The notes: generated by a model from the letters alone, not told the origin. A DNA stretch of 64,000 nucleotides from Lachnoclostridium sp. An169 (GCF_002160525.1 NZ_NFKT01000003.1:186001-250000); one strand, 5' to 3'. Positions 25,514 through 33,938 are shown, counted from the first letter of the stretch. Made by a program: numbers and translations.

Positions 25514-27148
25514 ATGTTTGATTATCGTATAGGTATGATAGGAACACCGGCTGTACCGGATGTAAAGTGGAGCGACAGTAAACTTGAAGAACTGAAGCAG
25601 TATGGTTTTAATATGATGCAGTTGAACATAGCCTGGGGATGCCGGCCAAATGATGAGCCGTTAAACCTTCAGGATGTTCTGGTCCTGCCGGAGCAGGATA
25701 GCGGGGAGCGTCGAAAAGCAGAGGAAAGGCGCGGACGGATCAGGATGAGGCTGGAGCTTTGTAAAAAACAGGGGATGCGGTCCCTGTTCCATTTTGGAGC
25801 GCCGTATAACGGGCTGGAACCCTATCAGGGAGTCCCGCCGAAAGTTTGCTTTCATACAGAGGATACTGTCAAATATTACTGTGGACTGTTGGAAGAACTG
25901 GAAAGACAGATCCCGGGAATTGATGATATCCTCGTGTATACATATGATCAGGATGCCTGGCTCTGCAGTGAGTTTTCCCATTGCGAAAACTGCCGGGGAA
26001 TCCCGCTTCACAAGAGACTGCCGGGATTTTTGTCCGCACTGAGCCAAAAGTGGAATGAAGTGAGCGGCGGAGGCCGGATGTGGTGGGAGTCCTGGGAACT
26101 GTCGGCCGGCCAGACATTAAAGACGATAGAACAGCTTCCGGAAAAGGGATTCGGCCTGATGATCCATTCCAACATTGGAGAAGTTCAGAAAACAAGAACG
26201 GTTGACACGTGGTTTCAAAATGTATGTATGCTTGCAGAGAAGAAGCATATCCCTGTCATAGCAGAGCTGTTCCTGGGCGAGTCAAGTGAGGAGACAGAAC
26301 CTCTGAAACGGATCCCATGTCCATCGCTAACTTATATGCAGATCAAAAAAGTCATTTGCCAGACCGGTGTGGCAGGCATCAAGGAATATTATGGTCTGCT
26401 GCCCCAGACAGGCGATCCATGTCTGGAGATAGCAGGGCAGGTGATCTGTCATCCGGAAAAAAGTCTGGAGGAGTGTCTGGATGCGATTGCAGGAAAATAT
26501 GAGCGGTATAAAAATGAAGTGATACAGTTCTGGCAGCAGGTGTCAGAGGCATATATGCTTTATCCATGGGATGTGAGCTGGTATGCCAGAGAATGCGGCC
26601 GTTCCACGACAGACCATGGCTGGAATGCTGCATTTTTAAGAGGCCAGCAGTGCTCCACGCCGAGCTGGGAATCTACAAGGCACGCTGTTTTTATGAAAAC
26701 AGATGATCATCAGCCTCATCCGTGGATGCTGGAGGATGTGGGGCTTCGTTTTGAGATGGCGGGAGAACGGATGCAGAAAGCCTATGAACTTGGGGCCGGA
26801 CTGCTAGAAATGATACCGGAGAAAATGAGGGATCAGATAGAGGAATCGCTGGAAAGTATCGAGACATTCAGGAGGATCTGTACAGCATATTATCTCCATA
26901 TCAGGGAGACGAATGTCGCAATGATGCTCCGGGAGGAAGCAGAGAGGCCGACAAAGGCGGCAGCGGAGTTAAAAAAGGAAATGATGGAACTGCTTTGCGC
27001 TGATGAGAAAAATCAGGAAGGACGGGGACGAGTAGTGAAGATCCGCCGGGAATTTGAAGAAAATCCGGAACAGTGGCTGGCAATGTATCTTTTGCCTGTG
27101 GAAGAAGATCTCAGAGAGAAAGGATATTATGCTCTGACAACCAGATAA
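25514..27148 (+). CDS. protein of unknown function, TIM-barrel glycosidase-like
   Basis: 544 residues, cytoplasmic, with ATG after AGGAGGAAG. The first 330 residues read like a beta/alpha barrel: YGFNMMQLNIAWG, GMRSLFHFGAPYNG, GIDDILVYTYDQDAWLCSEF, a CENCRG cysteine pair, MWWESWELSAGQT, GFGLMIHSNIGE and IPVIAELFLGE. Acidic residues at strand ends could be catalytic. The C-terminal 200 residues are helical with many arginines and tryptophans. I do not recognise the family; GH20-like or related sugar hydrolases are the nearest impression. Its position in the sugar transport cluster supports a role in degrading the imported compound. Confidence 0.45.
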   Translation: MFDYRIGMIGTPAVPDVKWSDSKLEELKQYGFNMMQLNIAWGCRPNDEPLNLQDVLVLPEQDSGERRKAEERRGRIRMRLELCKKQGMRSLFHFGAPYNGLEPYQGVPPKVCFHTEDTVKYYCGLLEELERQIPGIDDILVYTYDQDAWLCSEFSHCENCRGIPLHKRLPGFLSALSQKWNEVSGGGRMWWESWELSAGQTLKTIEQLPEKGFGLMIHSNIGEVQKTRTVDTWFQNVCMLAEKKHIPVIAELFLGESSEETEPLKRIPCPSLTYMQIKKVICQTGVAGIKEYYGLLPQTGDPCLEIAGQVICHPEKSLEECLDAIAGKYERYKNEVIQFWQQVSEAYMLYPWDVSWYARECGRSTTDHGWNAAFLRGQQCSTPSWESTRHAVFMKTDDHQPHPWMLEDVGLRFEMAGERMQKAYELGAGLLEMIPEKMRDQIEESLESIETFRRICTAYYLHIRETNVAMMLREEAERPTKAAAELKKEMMELLCADEKNQEGRGRVVKIRREFEENPEQWLAMYLLPVEEDLREKGYYALTTR

Positions 27149-27208
27149 TTGATAAAACAATTAAAAAGTGTCTAAAAGAATTAAGAACGGAAAGGGGACG
27201 GGGAACAT

Positions 27209-28399
27209 ATGACAAACAGAGAACGAGAACTTGCAACGCTTAATTTTCAGAAACCGGAAGGAAGAGGTTCGGTGGAAGAGACATTTTACCCATGGACCCT
27301 GACAGCTGAGCGGTTTAAGAAAGAAGGGATGCCGGACAGAATCGCGGACGGAGCGGGCGACATAACCAATGATCTGGCAGGAAATGAAGAGAATCAGAAA
27401 GAAATGTATTTTCCGGTCAGCTGGGGGAAGGGGGTTATGGATTATGAACAGTATTTCGGATTTGATCCGGTCAGAAGGATCCATTTTGTCCTCCCTTTCC
27501 GCCGTTTTGAAGAGAAGATCGTGGAAAAAACAGAGCGTTATACGATCAGACAGGATATTTACGGACGCCAGGTCATTCAGTATGCCGGTTCAGATCTGGA
27601 ACTGGAGCACAAGCCGGTCATAGTGACCAGAGAAGATTGGGAACGGTTAAAACTGCATGCGGATAAGCAGCTGGAAATGTATTTTTCGGATGAACAGATA
27701 CGAAAAGCATATGCTCCTTTGAAAAACGGCCACGACAGAGGCGATTATTCAATACGGCTGAATATAGAAGGATTTTTCTGGGTCCCGCGGGAACTGCTCG
27801 GGATCGAACCGCATATGTATGCGTTCTATGATGAACCGGAACTGCTCCATGATATTGAGGAGTATATTTTTAAGGTGTACAGTACAAAACTGATGAGAGT
27901 CATAGAAATGTTACAGCCGGATGTGGTCTATTTTATGGAAGATCTGAGCGGTAAAAACGGTCCGATGATATCTGCAGAGTGTTTTGAGGAATTTGTAGGC
28001 AGTTATTACCGCAGGTTAATTCCTCTGCTGAAAAGCGGTGGTGTTCAAAATGTATTTGTGGATACGGATGGTGATTTTGACAGCCTGATCCCCAATTTTA
28101 TGGCATCAGGTGTGGACGGCTTCCTTCCCATGGACGTAAACGCAGGAATGGACATCGTAAAAGTCAGGGAAAAGTACCCGACACTGAAATTTATCGGGAG
28201 CTTTAATAAACTGGAGATCGCAAAAGGAAAAGATGCCATCGACCGGGAATTTGCCCGGCTTTTGCCGGTGATCCGCAGCGGCGGATATATCCCGGGAGCA
28301 GATCATCAGGTCGCACCTTCAACATCTCTTGAGAATTACAGATACTATATAGAGCGGTTAAAAGAAGTTATGACACAGTGCGGAGCGGATTTGCACTGA
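27209..28399 (+). CDS. uroporphyrinogen decarboxylase-family (UROD/MtaA-like) protein
   Basis: 396 residues with the UROD barrel: the N-terminal TNRERELATLNFQKPEG, a central DVVYFMEDLSGKNGPMIS, NVFVDTDGDFDSLIPNFMASGVDGFLPMDVNAGMD, LKFIGSFNKLEIAKG and GYIPGADHQVAPSTSLENYRYY. The first arginines needed for porphyrin binding are not conserved, and the pattern resembles orphan UROD-like proteins and corrinoid methyltransferase relatives found in sugar or methyl-compound clusters. It is therefore unlikely to make heme. It is the last gene of the sugar cluster; its substrate is unknown. Confidence 0.75.
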   Translation: MTNRERELATLNFQKPEGRGSVEETFYPWTLTAERFKKEGMPDRIADGAGDITNDLAGNEENQKEMYFPVSWGKGVMDYEQYFGFDPVRRIHFVLPFRRFEEKIVEKTERYTIRQDIYGRQVIQYAGSDLELEHKPVIVTREDWERLKLHADKQLEMYFSDEQIRKAYAPLKNGHDRGDYSIRLNIEGFFWVPRELLGIEPHMYAFYDEPELLHDIEEYIFKVYSTKLMRVIEMLQPDVVYFMEDLSGKNGPMISAECFEEFVGSYYRRLIPLLKSGGVQNVFVDTDGDFDSLIPNFMASGVDGFLPMDVNAGMDIVKVREKYPTLKFIGSFNKLEIAKGKDAIDREFARLLPVIRSGGYIPGADHQVAPSTSLENYRYYIERLKEVMTQCGADLH

Positions 28400-28633
28400 G
28401 CATATCTGTATCATGATGCAGCCGTCGACAGGGCGGCAGGATGGGGAGAAACTTTCGGGGGACTCCCTGTTTTTTATTGATGTGTTTTAGCTTCAGATTC
28501 AAATAATTGCAGGAAGAAGATGGTTGTGTCTGGAGATTCATACTGGAAAAACGGATAAAAGCAGGTGATTGATGAGGGAAAAGGTTGTGTGAAGAAGCGG
28601 GATTGGGTATAATTTACTTGGAATTGATGATGA

Positions 28634-29959
28634 AACCTGCAGAGCGTCCCGGATATTACTTTTCAGACATTAGAAGGGAAAACGGTTGTCGTTGCGACGG
28701 TTGCTCCGGGAGTAAACCGGCCGTATTTTTTGAAGTCCAAAGGAAAAGAAAAAGGGACTTATGTTCGTGTTGGAGGTACGTCAAGACTGGCGGATCCAGA
28801 AAAAATCAGAGAGTTGGAGTATGAGGGGGAACGTGTTTCCTGGGACGAACAGATATGCATTAACTATCCGGTTACAGAAGCTGCAGTTAAAAAATTGTGC
28901 CGGGACATCAACCGCTACCGGAAAGAAATGCAGGAGATCCGGGAAAATGCAGGAACGAGACCAAGAGTAACACGGACTCAGCTCATCAACTGGAATGTGT
29001 TAAAGAAAAGAGAGAACGGCTATTTGGCATCGAATGCGTTCGCGTTGCTGACAGGGAAATATTTTCATTATTCAAAGACTCAGTGTGCCGTCTTTGCAGG
29101 GACAGAGCGCGGCGAGTTTATCGATAAGCAGGAATACGACGGACCATTGTATGAGCAGATTGAAAATGCTTATTCGTTTGTGTTACGGAATATCCGTCGA
29201 AGCGCGAGGGTTGAAGGACTGGTGCGGAAAGAAAAATATGAACTTCCGCCTGCTGCGATTCGTGAAATGATCATAAACGCCCAATGCCACCGTAATTTTC
29301 TTGATTCATCCTGCGTGCAGGTAGCCTTGTACGATGACCGTCTGGAGGTTACGTCGCCAGGAGGATTATGTTTCGGACTGACTCTTGAGGAAGCGATGAG
29401 CGGACGCTCCAAACAGAGGAACCGGGTTATAGCCGAGGTGTTTAACCAGATTGGGCTGATCGAAGCATGGGGAACAGGATTGAGAAATATTCGCAGAGCG
29501 GCAGCGGCTTATCATTTGCCGGAACCGGAATTTATTGAGATGCCTGAGACATTTCGCGTGAATCTATTCCGAAAAGGGATAGCTGAAAAAGTTGACTATA
29601 GTGCAGGGATAATCGCAGAAGATTCAGAAGAGATTCGGAGGAGCTTCGGAGAAAATTCAGAGGAATTTCGGGGAAATTTCGGAGGAACTTCGGAGGAACT
29701 TCGGAGGAACTTCGGAGAAGCTTCGGAAGAATTTCGAGAAAATTTCAGAGAAAAGCAGGAAGAATTGAACGACACACAGAAGAAAATCATCCAGCTTTTA
29801 TCCACAGACGGAAGCCGGACTGCGGCAGAACTTTCAGAAAAGATCGGTATAACGCGCAGAAGTATTGAGATGAATATCCGAAATCTGAAAGATCGTGGAA
29901 TATTGGTCAGACATGGTCCTGCAAAAGGCGGATACTGGGAGGTGAAAAAGCAAAAATAA
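28634..29959 (+). pseudogene. AlbA_2-domain ATP-binding regulator, N-terminally truncated
   Basis: The frame is open from 28634, just after in-frame stops, and starts in the middle of an AlbA_2 (Schlafen-like) domain: VPDITFQTLEGKTVVVATV, then VNRPYFLKSKGKEKGTYVRV. The domain's first hundred or so residues are missing. The GHKL-like C-terminal part follows (NAQCHRNFLDSSCVQVALYDDRLEV, then GLIEAWGTGLRNIRRA), then four 11-residue repeats and a winged helix (TAAELSEKIGITRRSIEMNI). A TTG at 28730 could start a shorter protein, but no clear ribosome binding site was seen. These proteins are often regulators near defence or toxin genes. Confidence 0.75.
29618..29749. repeat. four 33-bp in-frame repeats in the AlbA_2 gene
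   Basis: Four units encode an 11-residue motif of the form (E)xSEE(F)R(x)NFG. The third unit is further reduced to an 11-12-base sub-repeat (GGAACTTCGGA). Eleven-residue periodicity suits a right-handed coiled coil or an elongated linker before the winged helix. Confidence 0.85.
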
Positions 29960-30006
29960 AATTTGTCATTCCCTGCTGCGTGGCTAATACTATATCGGAG
30001 GAGATT

Positions 30007-31017
30007 ATGAATCAGGAATTTTATGGAGAAATCAAAAAGATTTTGATAAATTCAAGAAATAAGGTTTATCAAACTGCTAATTTTGCAATGGTCGAGGCAT
30101 ACTGGAACATAGGAAAAGCAATTATAGAAGAGCAGGGAGGCAAGGAAAAGGCGGAATATGGAACGGGATTGTTACAGGAATTGTCAAAACAGATGACAAA
30201 AGATTTTGGTAGAGGATTTACAGTTGCAAATCTGAAAAATATGCGGCAGTTCTATCTGAAGTTTCCAAATGGCTACACACTGCGTAGCGAATTGAGCTGG
30301 TCGCATTACCGTCTATTAATGCGAGTCGAGGACAAAACTGCCAGAGAATTCTATATGCAGGAAGCAGTGAAATCACAGTGGAGTACAAGGCAGCTTGAGA
30401 GGCAGATTAATTCATTTTTTTATGAACGGTTATTGTCGAGCAAAAATAAGGATAAAGTAAGACAAGAGATTCAACACTTGGAACCGGCTAAAAAGCCGGA
30501 AGATATTATTCGCGATCCATATGTTTTGGAATTTCTCGGATTAAGCCCCAATGAAGATTTTTACGAGAGTGATCTGGAGCAGGCATTGATTACACATTTG
30601 CAAAAATTCCTTCTGGAGCTAGGCAGAGGTTTTTCGTTTGTCGCCAGACAGAAAAGAATTACTTTTGATGGAAGACATTTTAGGATTGATCTCGTTTTTT
30701 ACAACTATATTTTGAAATGCTTTGTTCTGATTGATTTGAAAGTTGGCGACTTGACTCATCAGGATCTTGGACAAATGCAGATGTACGTGCACTATTATGA
30801 GCGGGAACTTATGAATGAAGGGGATAATCCGCCAATTGGTATCGTGCTATGTGCAGATAAAAGTGATTCTGTTGTTAAGTATACTCTCCCGGAAAATGAA
30901 ACGCAGATATTTGCTTCAAAGTACAAATTATATTTACCAAGCGAAGAGGAATTGGTGAAAGAATTAAATCAGGAATATCAGGTATTGGAGTCAGAAATGA
31001 AAAGTGAAACTCTGTAA
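30007..31017 (+). CDS. YhcG/DUF1016-family PDDEXK nuclease
   Basis: 336 residues from ATG 30007, preceded by GGAGGAG. The N-terminal DUF1016 helical domain contains VEAYWNIGKAIIEEQ, LLQELSKQMTKDFGRGF and LSWSHYRLLMRV. The C-terminal half is the PDDEXK nuclease fold, with ESDLEQALITHLQKFLLELG, FRIDLVFYNYILKCFVLIDLKVG (active D and D-x-K) and ADKSDSVVKY. The proteins are predicted nucleases found with restriction or other mobile defence genes. It follows the truncated AlbA_2 gene by 47 bases. It is intact and AT-rich. Confidence 0.88.
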   Translation: MNQEFYGEIKKILINSRNKVYQTANFAMVEAYWNIGKAIIEEQGGKEKAEYGTGLLQELSKQMTKDFGRGFTVANLKNMRQFYLKFPNGYTLRSELSWSHYRLLMRVEDKTAREFYMQEAVKSQWSTRQLERQINSFFYERLLSSKNKDKVRQEIQHLEPAKKPEDIIRDPYVLEFLGLSPNEDFYESDLEQALITHLQKFLLELGRGFSFVARQKRITFDGRHFRIDLVFYNYILKCFVLIDLKVGDLTHQDLGQMQMYVHYYERELMNEGDNPPIGIVLCADKSDSVVKYTLPENETQIFASKYKLYLPSEEELVKELNQEYQVLESEMKSETL

Positions 31018-31370
31018 TATTAATGGGGCAGAGGCACACAGAAATGTTTATTGGACATGTGATGAAAAATAATATTGGCAGAATAAGTGCGAATGTGAAG
31101 CGAACAGAAAATTCCCGGAGGATTCGCACCAGTAAAAGTGTACAAAAGAAGCTAAACAGTGCTGTATAAAGTGCGGATGAATAGTCATATGTAAATAAAA
31201 TGAGAAAGGGTTTGGTGATTTTGTCTGAAAAACAGGGTGCTGTTTTGGATAAAATTGCAGTCACTCTCCGCATGGAGAGTGTGGATTAAAAGACCAGATA
31301 ACTAACACAGCCAAGTTCCCAATTCTCCGCAAAAGAAACACAAATCAAACCCTACAAGAGGTAAAAAAGA
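31018..31370. other. 353-base gap with a lone CRISPR-like repeat
   Basis: The only recognisable element is the single type I-C-like repeat at 31260-31292. A 41-codon frame at 31044-31169 has no convincing ribosome binding site or family. Confidence 0.5.
31260..31292 (+). CRISPR. solitary type I-C-like CRISPR repeat (array relic)
   Basis: The 33-base element starts GTCACTCTCC, has the perfect 7-bp stem ACTCTCC/GGAGAGT around a GCAT loop, and ends GTGGATTAAAAG. This is the layout of type I-C repeats (GTC start, stem, GTGGATTGAAAT end) with one or two changes at the 3' end. No second copy lies one spacer away on either side and no cas genes are in the window. Confidence 0.65.
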
Positions 31371-31655
31371 ATGAATTCTAAACTCTACAAATTTAATGCC
31401 ATCATTGAACCTGTTCCGGACAAAGGCGGTGCATATATTCGCTTCCCCTACGATATCCGGAAAGAGTTCGGCAGAGGACGGGTGAAAGTCCATGCCACCT
31501 TTGACGGCGTACCCTATGATGGAAGTATCGTGAATATGGGTGTGAAAAATGAGGACGGCTCAGTCTGTTATATCATCGGAATTCGTAAAGATATTCGTGA
31601 AAAGATCGGGAAACAGCCGGGAGATACTGTTTTTGTCACAATAAAAGAAGTGTGA
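31371..31655 (+). CDS. DUF1905 domain protein
   Basis: 94 residues with the DUF1905 pattern: YKFNAIIEPVPDKGGAYIRFPYDI, GRVKVHATFDGVPYDGSI and IGIRKDIREKIGKQPGDTVFV. It is a small beta-barrel like AbrB or sporulation-type folds; some relatives occur fused to YdeI/OmpD-like segments. The function is unknown. ATG follows an AAGAGGT site. It precedes the TetR gene, with the TetR operator in the 130 bases between. Confidence 0.85.
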   Translation: MNSKLYKFNAIIEPVPDKGGAYIRFPYDIRKEFGRGRVKVHATFDGVPYDGSIVNMGVKNEDGSVCYIIGIRKDIREKIGKQPGDTVFVTIKEV

Positions 31656-31678
31656 TATGACAGAAAAAATCAATAATG

Positions 31679-31695
31679 AATGAACATTATTCATT
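31679..31695. promoter_or_regulatory. TetR operator, site 1
   Basis: AATGAA-CATTA-TTCATT is an inverted repeat that overlaps the -35 box of the TetR promoter. The same AATGAA-N5-TTCATT pattern stands before the MATE gene at 32531. Confidence 0.7.
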
Positions 31696-31722
31696 GACTT
31701 CTAATTTATCCGGTGGTATACT
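31694..31722 (+). promoter_or_regulatory. promoter of the TetR gene
   Basis: TTGACT and TATACT with a 17-base spacer; the -35 overlaps operator site 1, so self-repression is expected. Confidence 0.8.
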
Positions 31723-31785
31723 CTCAGGTATCAGATGGAAAATCACTGAAAACCCTACACATACATATTAGGAGGAGGAAAACGG

Positions 31786-32454
31786 ATGCGTATTTCAAAG
31801 GAGCCGGCTGAGAGAAAACAGGAAATTATTGACACAGCGATGCGCCTGTTTTATGAAAAGGGATATGAGAAGACATCAATCTCTGATATCGCGAAAGAAA
31901 TGAACGTGGCGCAGGGGCTGTTTTACCGGTATTTTCCGTCCAAGGAGGTGCTGTTTGACACGGCAGTTGAGCAGTATGCCCAACTGCAGGCTGATCAGAT
32001 GACGGCCTTTCTGAAAACATCTCACCAGAAGAAAGCAGCAAATGTGGATGAGACTGTATCTGCGGATGAGACGATGCCTGTGGGTGAGGCGATGCCTGTG
32101 GATGAGGCGATGTCTGCGGGCGGTATGACGCTGATTGATATCGTGGAGCAGATGCCGACTTTTATCGAAGCGGAGCAGGAAAACAGCTATATGAAAAAAG
32201 TGTTCCACGGACCGGGCTCGAAAGAGATTCACATGAGACTGTCTCTAAGTATCTGCTCCAAAATGAAGCCGGTAGTCCAAAGGCTTCTCGATGAATCGAA
32301 TCAACGGGGAGAAACACACATTCAGGATACAGAGGCAGCCGCTTCATTCTGTGTATATGGACAGTTGGGGCTTCTGATGGATCAGGCGATTCCGAGAGAG
32401 GAGCGTGTTGAGCGGGTCAAGACTTTCCTGATTGAAGTATTAAAAAATCTGTAG
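31786..32454 (+). CDS. TetR/AcrR-family repressor with hexapeptide repeats
   Basis: 222 residues with ATG after AGGAGGAGG. The helix-turn-helix (IIDTAMRLFYEKGYEKTSISDIAKEMNV, then GLFYRYFPSKEVLF) occupies residues 12-60. Residues 88-111 are four hexapeptide repeats (DETVSA, DETMPV, GEAMPV, DEAMSA) inserted before the ligand-binding helices. The C-terminal domain is otherwise typical. Two matching operators, one at its own promoter and one before the MATE pump gene at 32651, indicate that it represses both. The inducer is presumably a pump substrate. Confidence 0.9.
   Translation: MRISKEPAERKQEIIDTAMRLFYEKGYEKTSISDIAKEMNVAQGLFYRYFPSKEVLFDTAVEQYAQLQADQMTAFLKTSHQKKAANVDETVSADETMPVGEAMPVDEAMSAGGMTLIDIVEQMPTFIEAEQENSYMKKVFHGPGSKEIHMRLSLSICSKMKPVVQRLLDESNQRGETHIQDTEAAASFCVYGQLGLLMDQAIPREERVERVKTFLIEVLKNL
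32047..32118. repeat. four 18-bp in-frame repeats in the TetR gene
   Basis: Four consecutive 18-base units of the form GATGAGRCGATGYCTGYG encode six-residue repeats. The units differ by a few bases, so the expansion is not brand new. Confidence 0.85.
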
Positions 32455-32530
32455 CGGATGATTTGCAAAGAAAGGGAAAATAGAGAGAAAGACAACCCTG
32501 CTTTTGAGCAGGGCTTCTTTAAAAAGATAG

Positions 32531-32547
32531 AATGAATAATATTCATT
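32531..32547. promoter_or_regulatory. TetR operator, site 2 (before the MATE gene)
   Basis: AATGAA-TAATA-TTCATT, the same half-sites and spacing as site 1; the outer arms extend to GAATGAAT/ATTCATTC. Confidence 0.7.
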
Positions 32548-32650
32548 CATTAAGGCATCCCTTCCAATCGAAATGCTCCTACAAACAAAGCTTCCGTTCA
32601 AAGCTAAAGTGGATATTTCATCTGAAATTATTTTAAAGGAGAAATTAAAA

Positions 32651-33829
32651 GTGAAGAATGAAATTGATTTTATTTCTGACGACACAAAAAAATGTCTGCT
32701 AATGGTGGCGCTTCCCATGATGGCAGCCATGTTTCTCAATATGGCATACAACCTTGTGGACAGTCTTTGGATCGGCAACCTGATGGGAGAGACTGCCTAT
32801 GCGGCGCTGACAAGTTCCACGCCGATTATTCTGATCCTGAATTCAATCGCGATGGGAGCGACAAATGGAGTGTCGATTCTGCTGTCCCGGGCTGTCGGTG
32901 CGGGAGACCGGGAAAATACAGAGAGCTTAGTGGCAACATCTCTGGTTGTGTCGGCTGTATTTTCTGTGGGAATCACGGTTCTTCTGGAACTGTTTTTAAG
33001 ACCGCTTCTCATACTTCTGCAGACACCAGGGGAGACGTTCCAGATGGCCTGTGAGTATCTGGAGATCTATCTTCTAGGGTATCTGGCTGTGTATCTTTAT
33101 TGTTATTTTACGGCAGTTCTCCGAAGCTTTGGAAACACGGTTTTCCAGGTGGTCGCAATGCTGGTCTGCACGATACTGAACGCTGTGCTTGATCCGCTGT
33201 TTATCCATTGGATGGGCTTTCGGGGAGCCGCGGCGGCGACACTGCTTTCCCAGATGCTCTGTCTGATATTCATGTTGGGATATTTATGGAAAAAGAGACT
33301 TTTTGAATTTCATATCACGGCATTTCGTATCAGATGGATCGGCCTGTTGTTCGCCAAAGGGATTCCGGCAGCATTTCAGCAGAGCATACCGGCTGTGAGC
33401 ACCAGTTTTCTTACATCCCTTGTGAGCGGGTATGGCGTCAGTGCAATCGCCGCATATGGAATCACCGGGAAAATGGAGACGGTTCTCGTGATTTTTGCCC
33501 GGCAGATTTCCGGGCTGTTTGTAGACAGCAGGGCTGCTGCGGAGATTGTCAGAATGTATTTTCTGATTGTTGGCGCCGGGTATATTCTGAACACCGTGAC
33601 AAACTGTTTTCTGGGGGCTGTAAATGGAATGGGAAAGCCGGCAAAAAGTCTGCTGTGCATGGTTCTTTACTATCTGCTGATCCGGATGCCTCTGGCGGCA
33701 ATGTTTTCCGCTCTGGGTCTGGGACTGAACGGAATCTGGACAGCGGTTCTGATCAGCCATATTGTCGCCGCCGTCGCAGCAGCCCTTGCCGGAAATCACG
33801 AGCTGGGAAGATCTGACTGCATGCCCTGA
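32651..33829 (+). CDS. MATE-family multidrug efflux protein, apparent internal deletion
   Basis: 392 residues from GTG 32651, which has AAAGGAG nine bases upstream; the longer frame from 32573 lacks a site. MATE features include MVALPMMAAMFLNMAYNLVDSLWIG, the TNGVSILLSRAVGAG segment and VDSRAAAEIVRMYFLIVGAGYI. About residue 278 the sequence jumps from GITGKMETVL to VIFARQISGLF. In complete relatives roughly 45-50 residues covering a helix and a conserved G-Q-N-x-G loop separate these blocks, so an in-frame deletion is likely. It is probably expressed but may not transport. It is controlled by the TetR protein encoded upstream. Confidence 0.82.
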   Translation: MKNEIDFISDDTKKCLLMVALPMMAAMFLNMAYNLVDSLWIGNLMGETAYAALTSSTPIILILNSIAMGATNGVSILLSRAVGAGDRENTESLVATSLVVSAVFSVGITVLLELFLRPLLILLQTPGETFQMACEYLEIYLLGYLAVYLYCYFTAVLRSFGNTVFQVVAMLVCTILNAVLDPLFIHWMGFRGAAAATLLSQMLCLIFMLGYLWKKRLFEFHITAFRIRWIGLLFAKGIPAAFQQSIPAVSTSFLTSLVSGYGVSAIAAYGITGKMETVLVIFARQISGLFVDSRAAAEIVRMYFLIVGAGYILNTVTNCFLGAVNGMGKPAKSLLCMVLYYLLIRMPLAAMFSALGLGLNGIWTAVLISHIVAAVAAALAGNHELGRSDCMP

Positions 33830-33910
33830 TTTGAAAAGATCTGACCGCATGCCGTGATTCGGAAAGATACGACTGCATATCATACATCTGAAAAGATTTA
33901 ATTGCATTTC
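33808..33910. repeat. 28-bp degenerate tandem repeats at the end of the MATE gene
   Basis: AAGATCTGACTGCATGCC-type units begin at 33808, 33836, 33864 and 33893 (periods 28, 28 and 29). The first overlaps the last codons and stop of the MATE gene; the others decay progressively toward the radical SAM operator. Confidence 0.7.
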
Positions 33911-33921
33911 AAAATAAAATG

Positions 33922-33938
33922 TGACATACTGCTGTCGT
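33922..33938 (+). promoter_or_regulatory. operator-like motif shared with the WYL regulator promoter
   Basis: TGACATACTGCTGTCGT agrees at 15 of 17 positions with the motif at 9040-9056 and lies 47 bases before the radical SAM start. Confidence 0.5.

Noticed and set aside
31044-31169. A 41-codon frame with a basic peptide
   Set aside because: No convincing ribosome binding site and no family resemblance; lies in a decayed gap.
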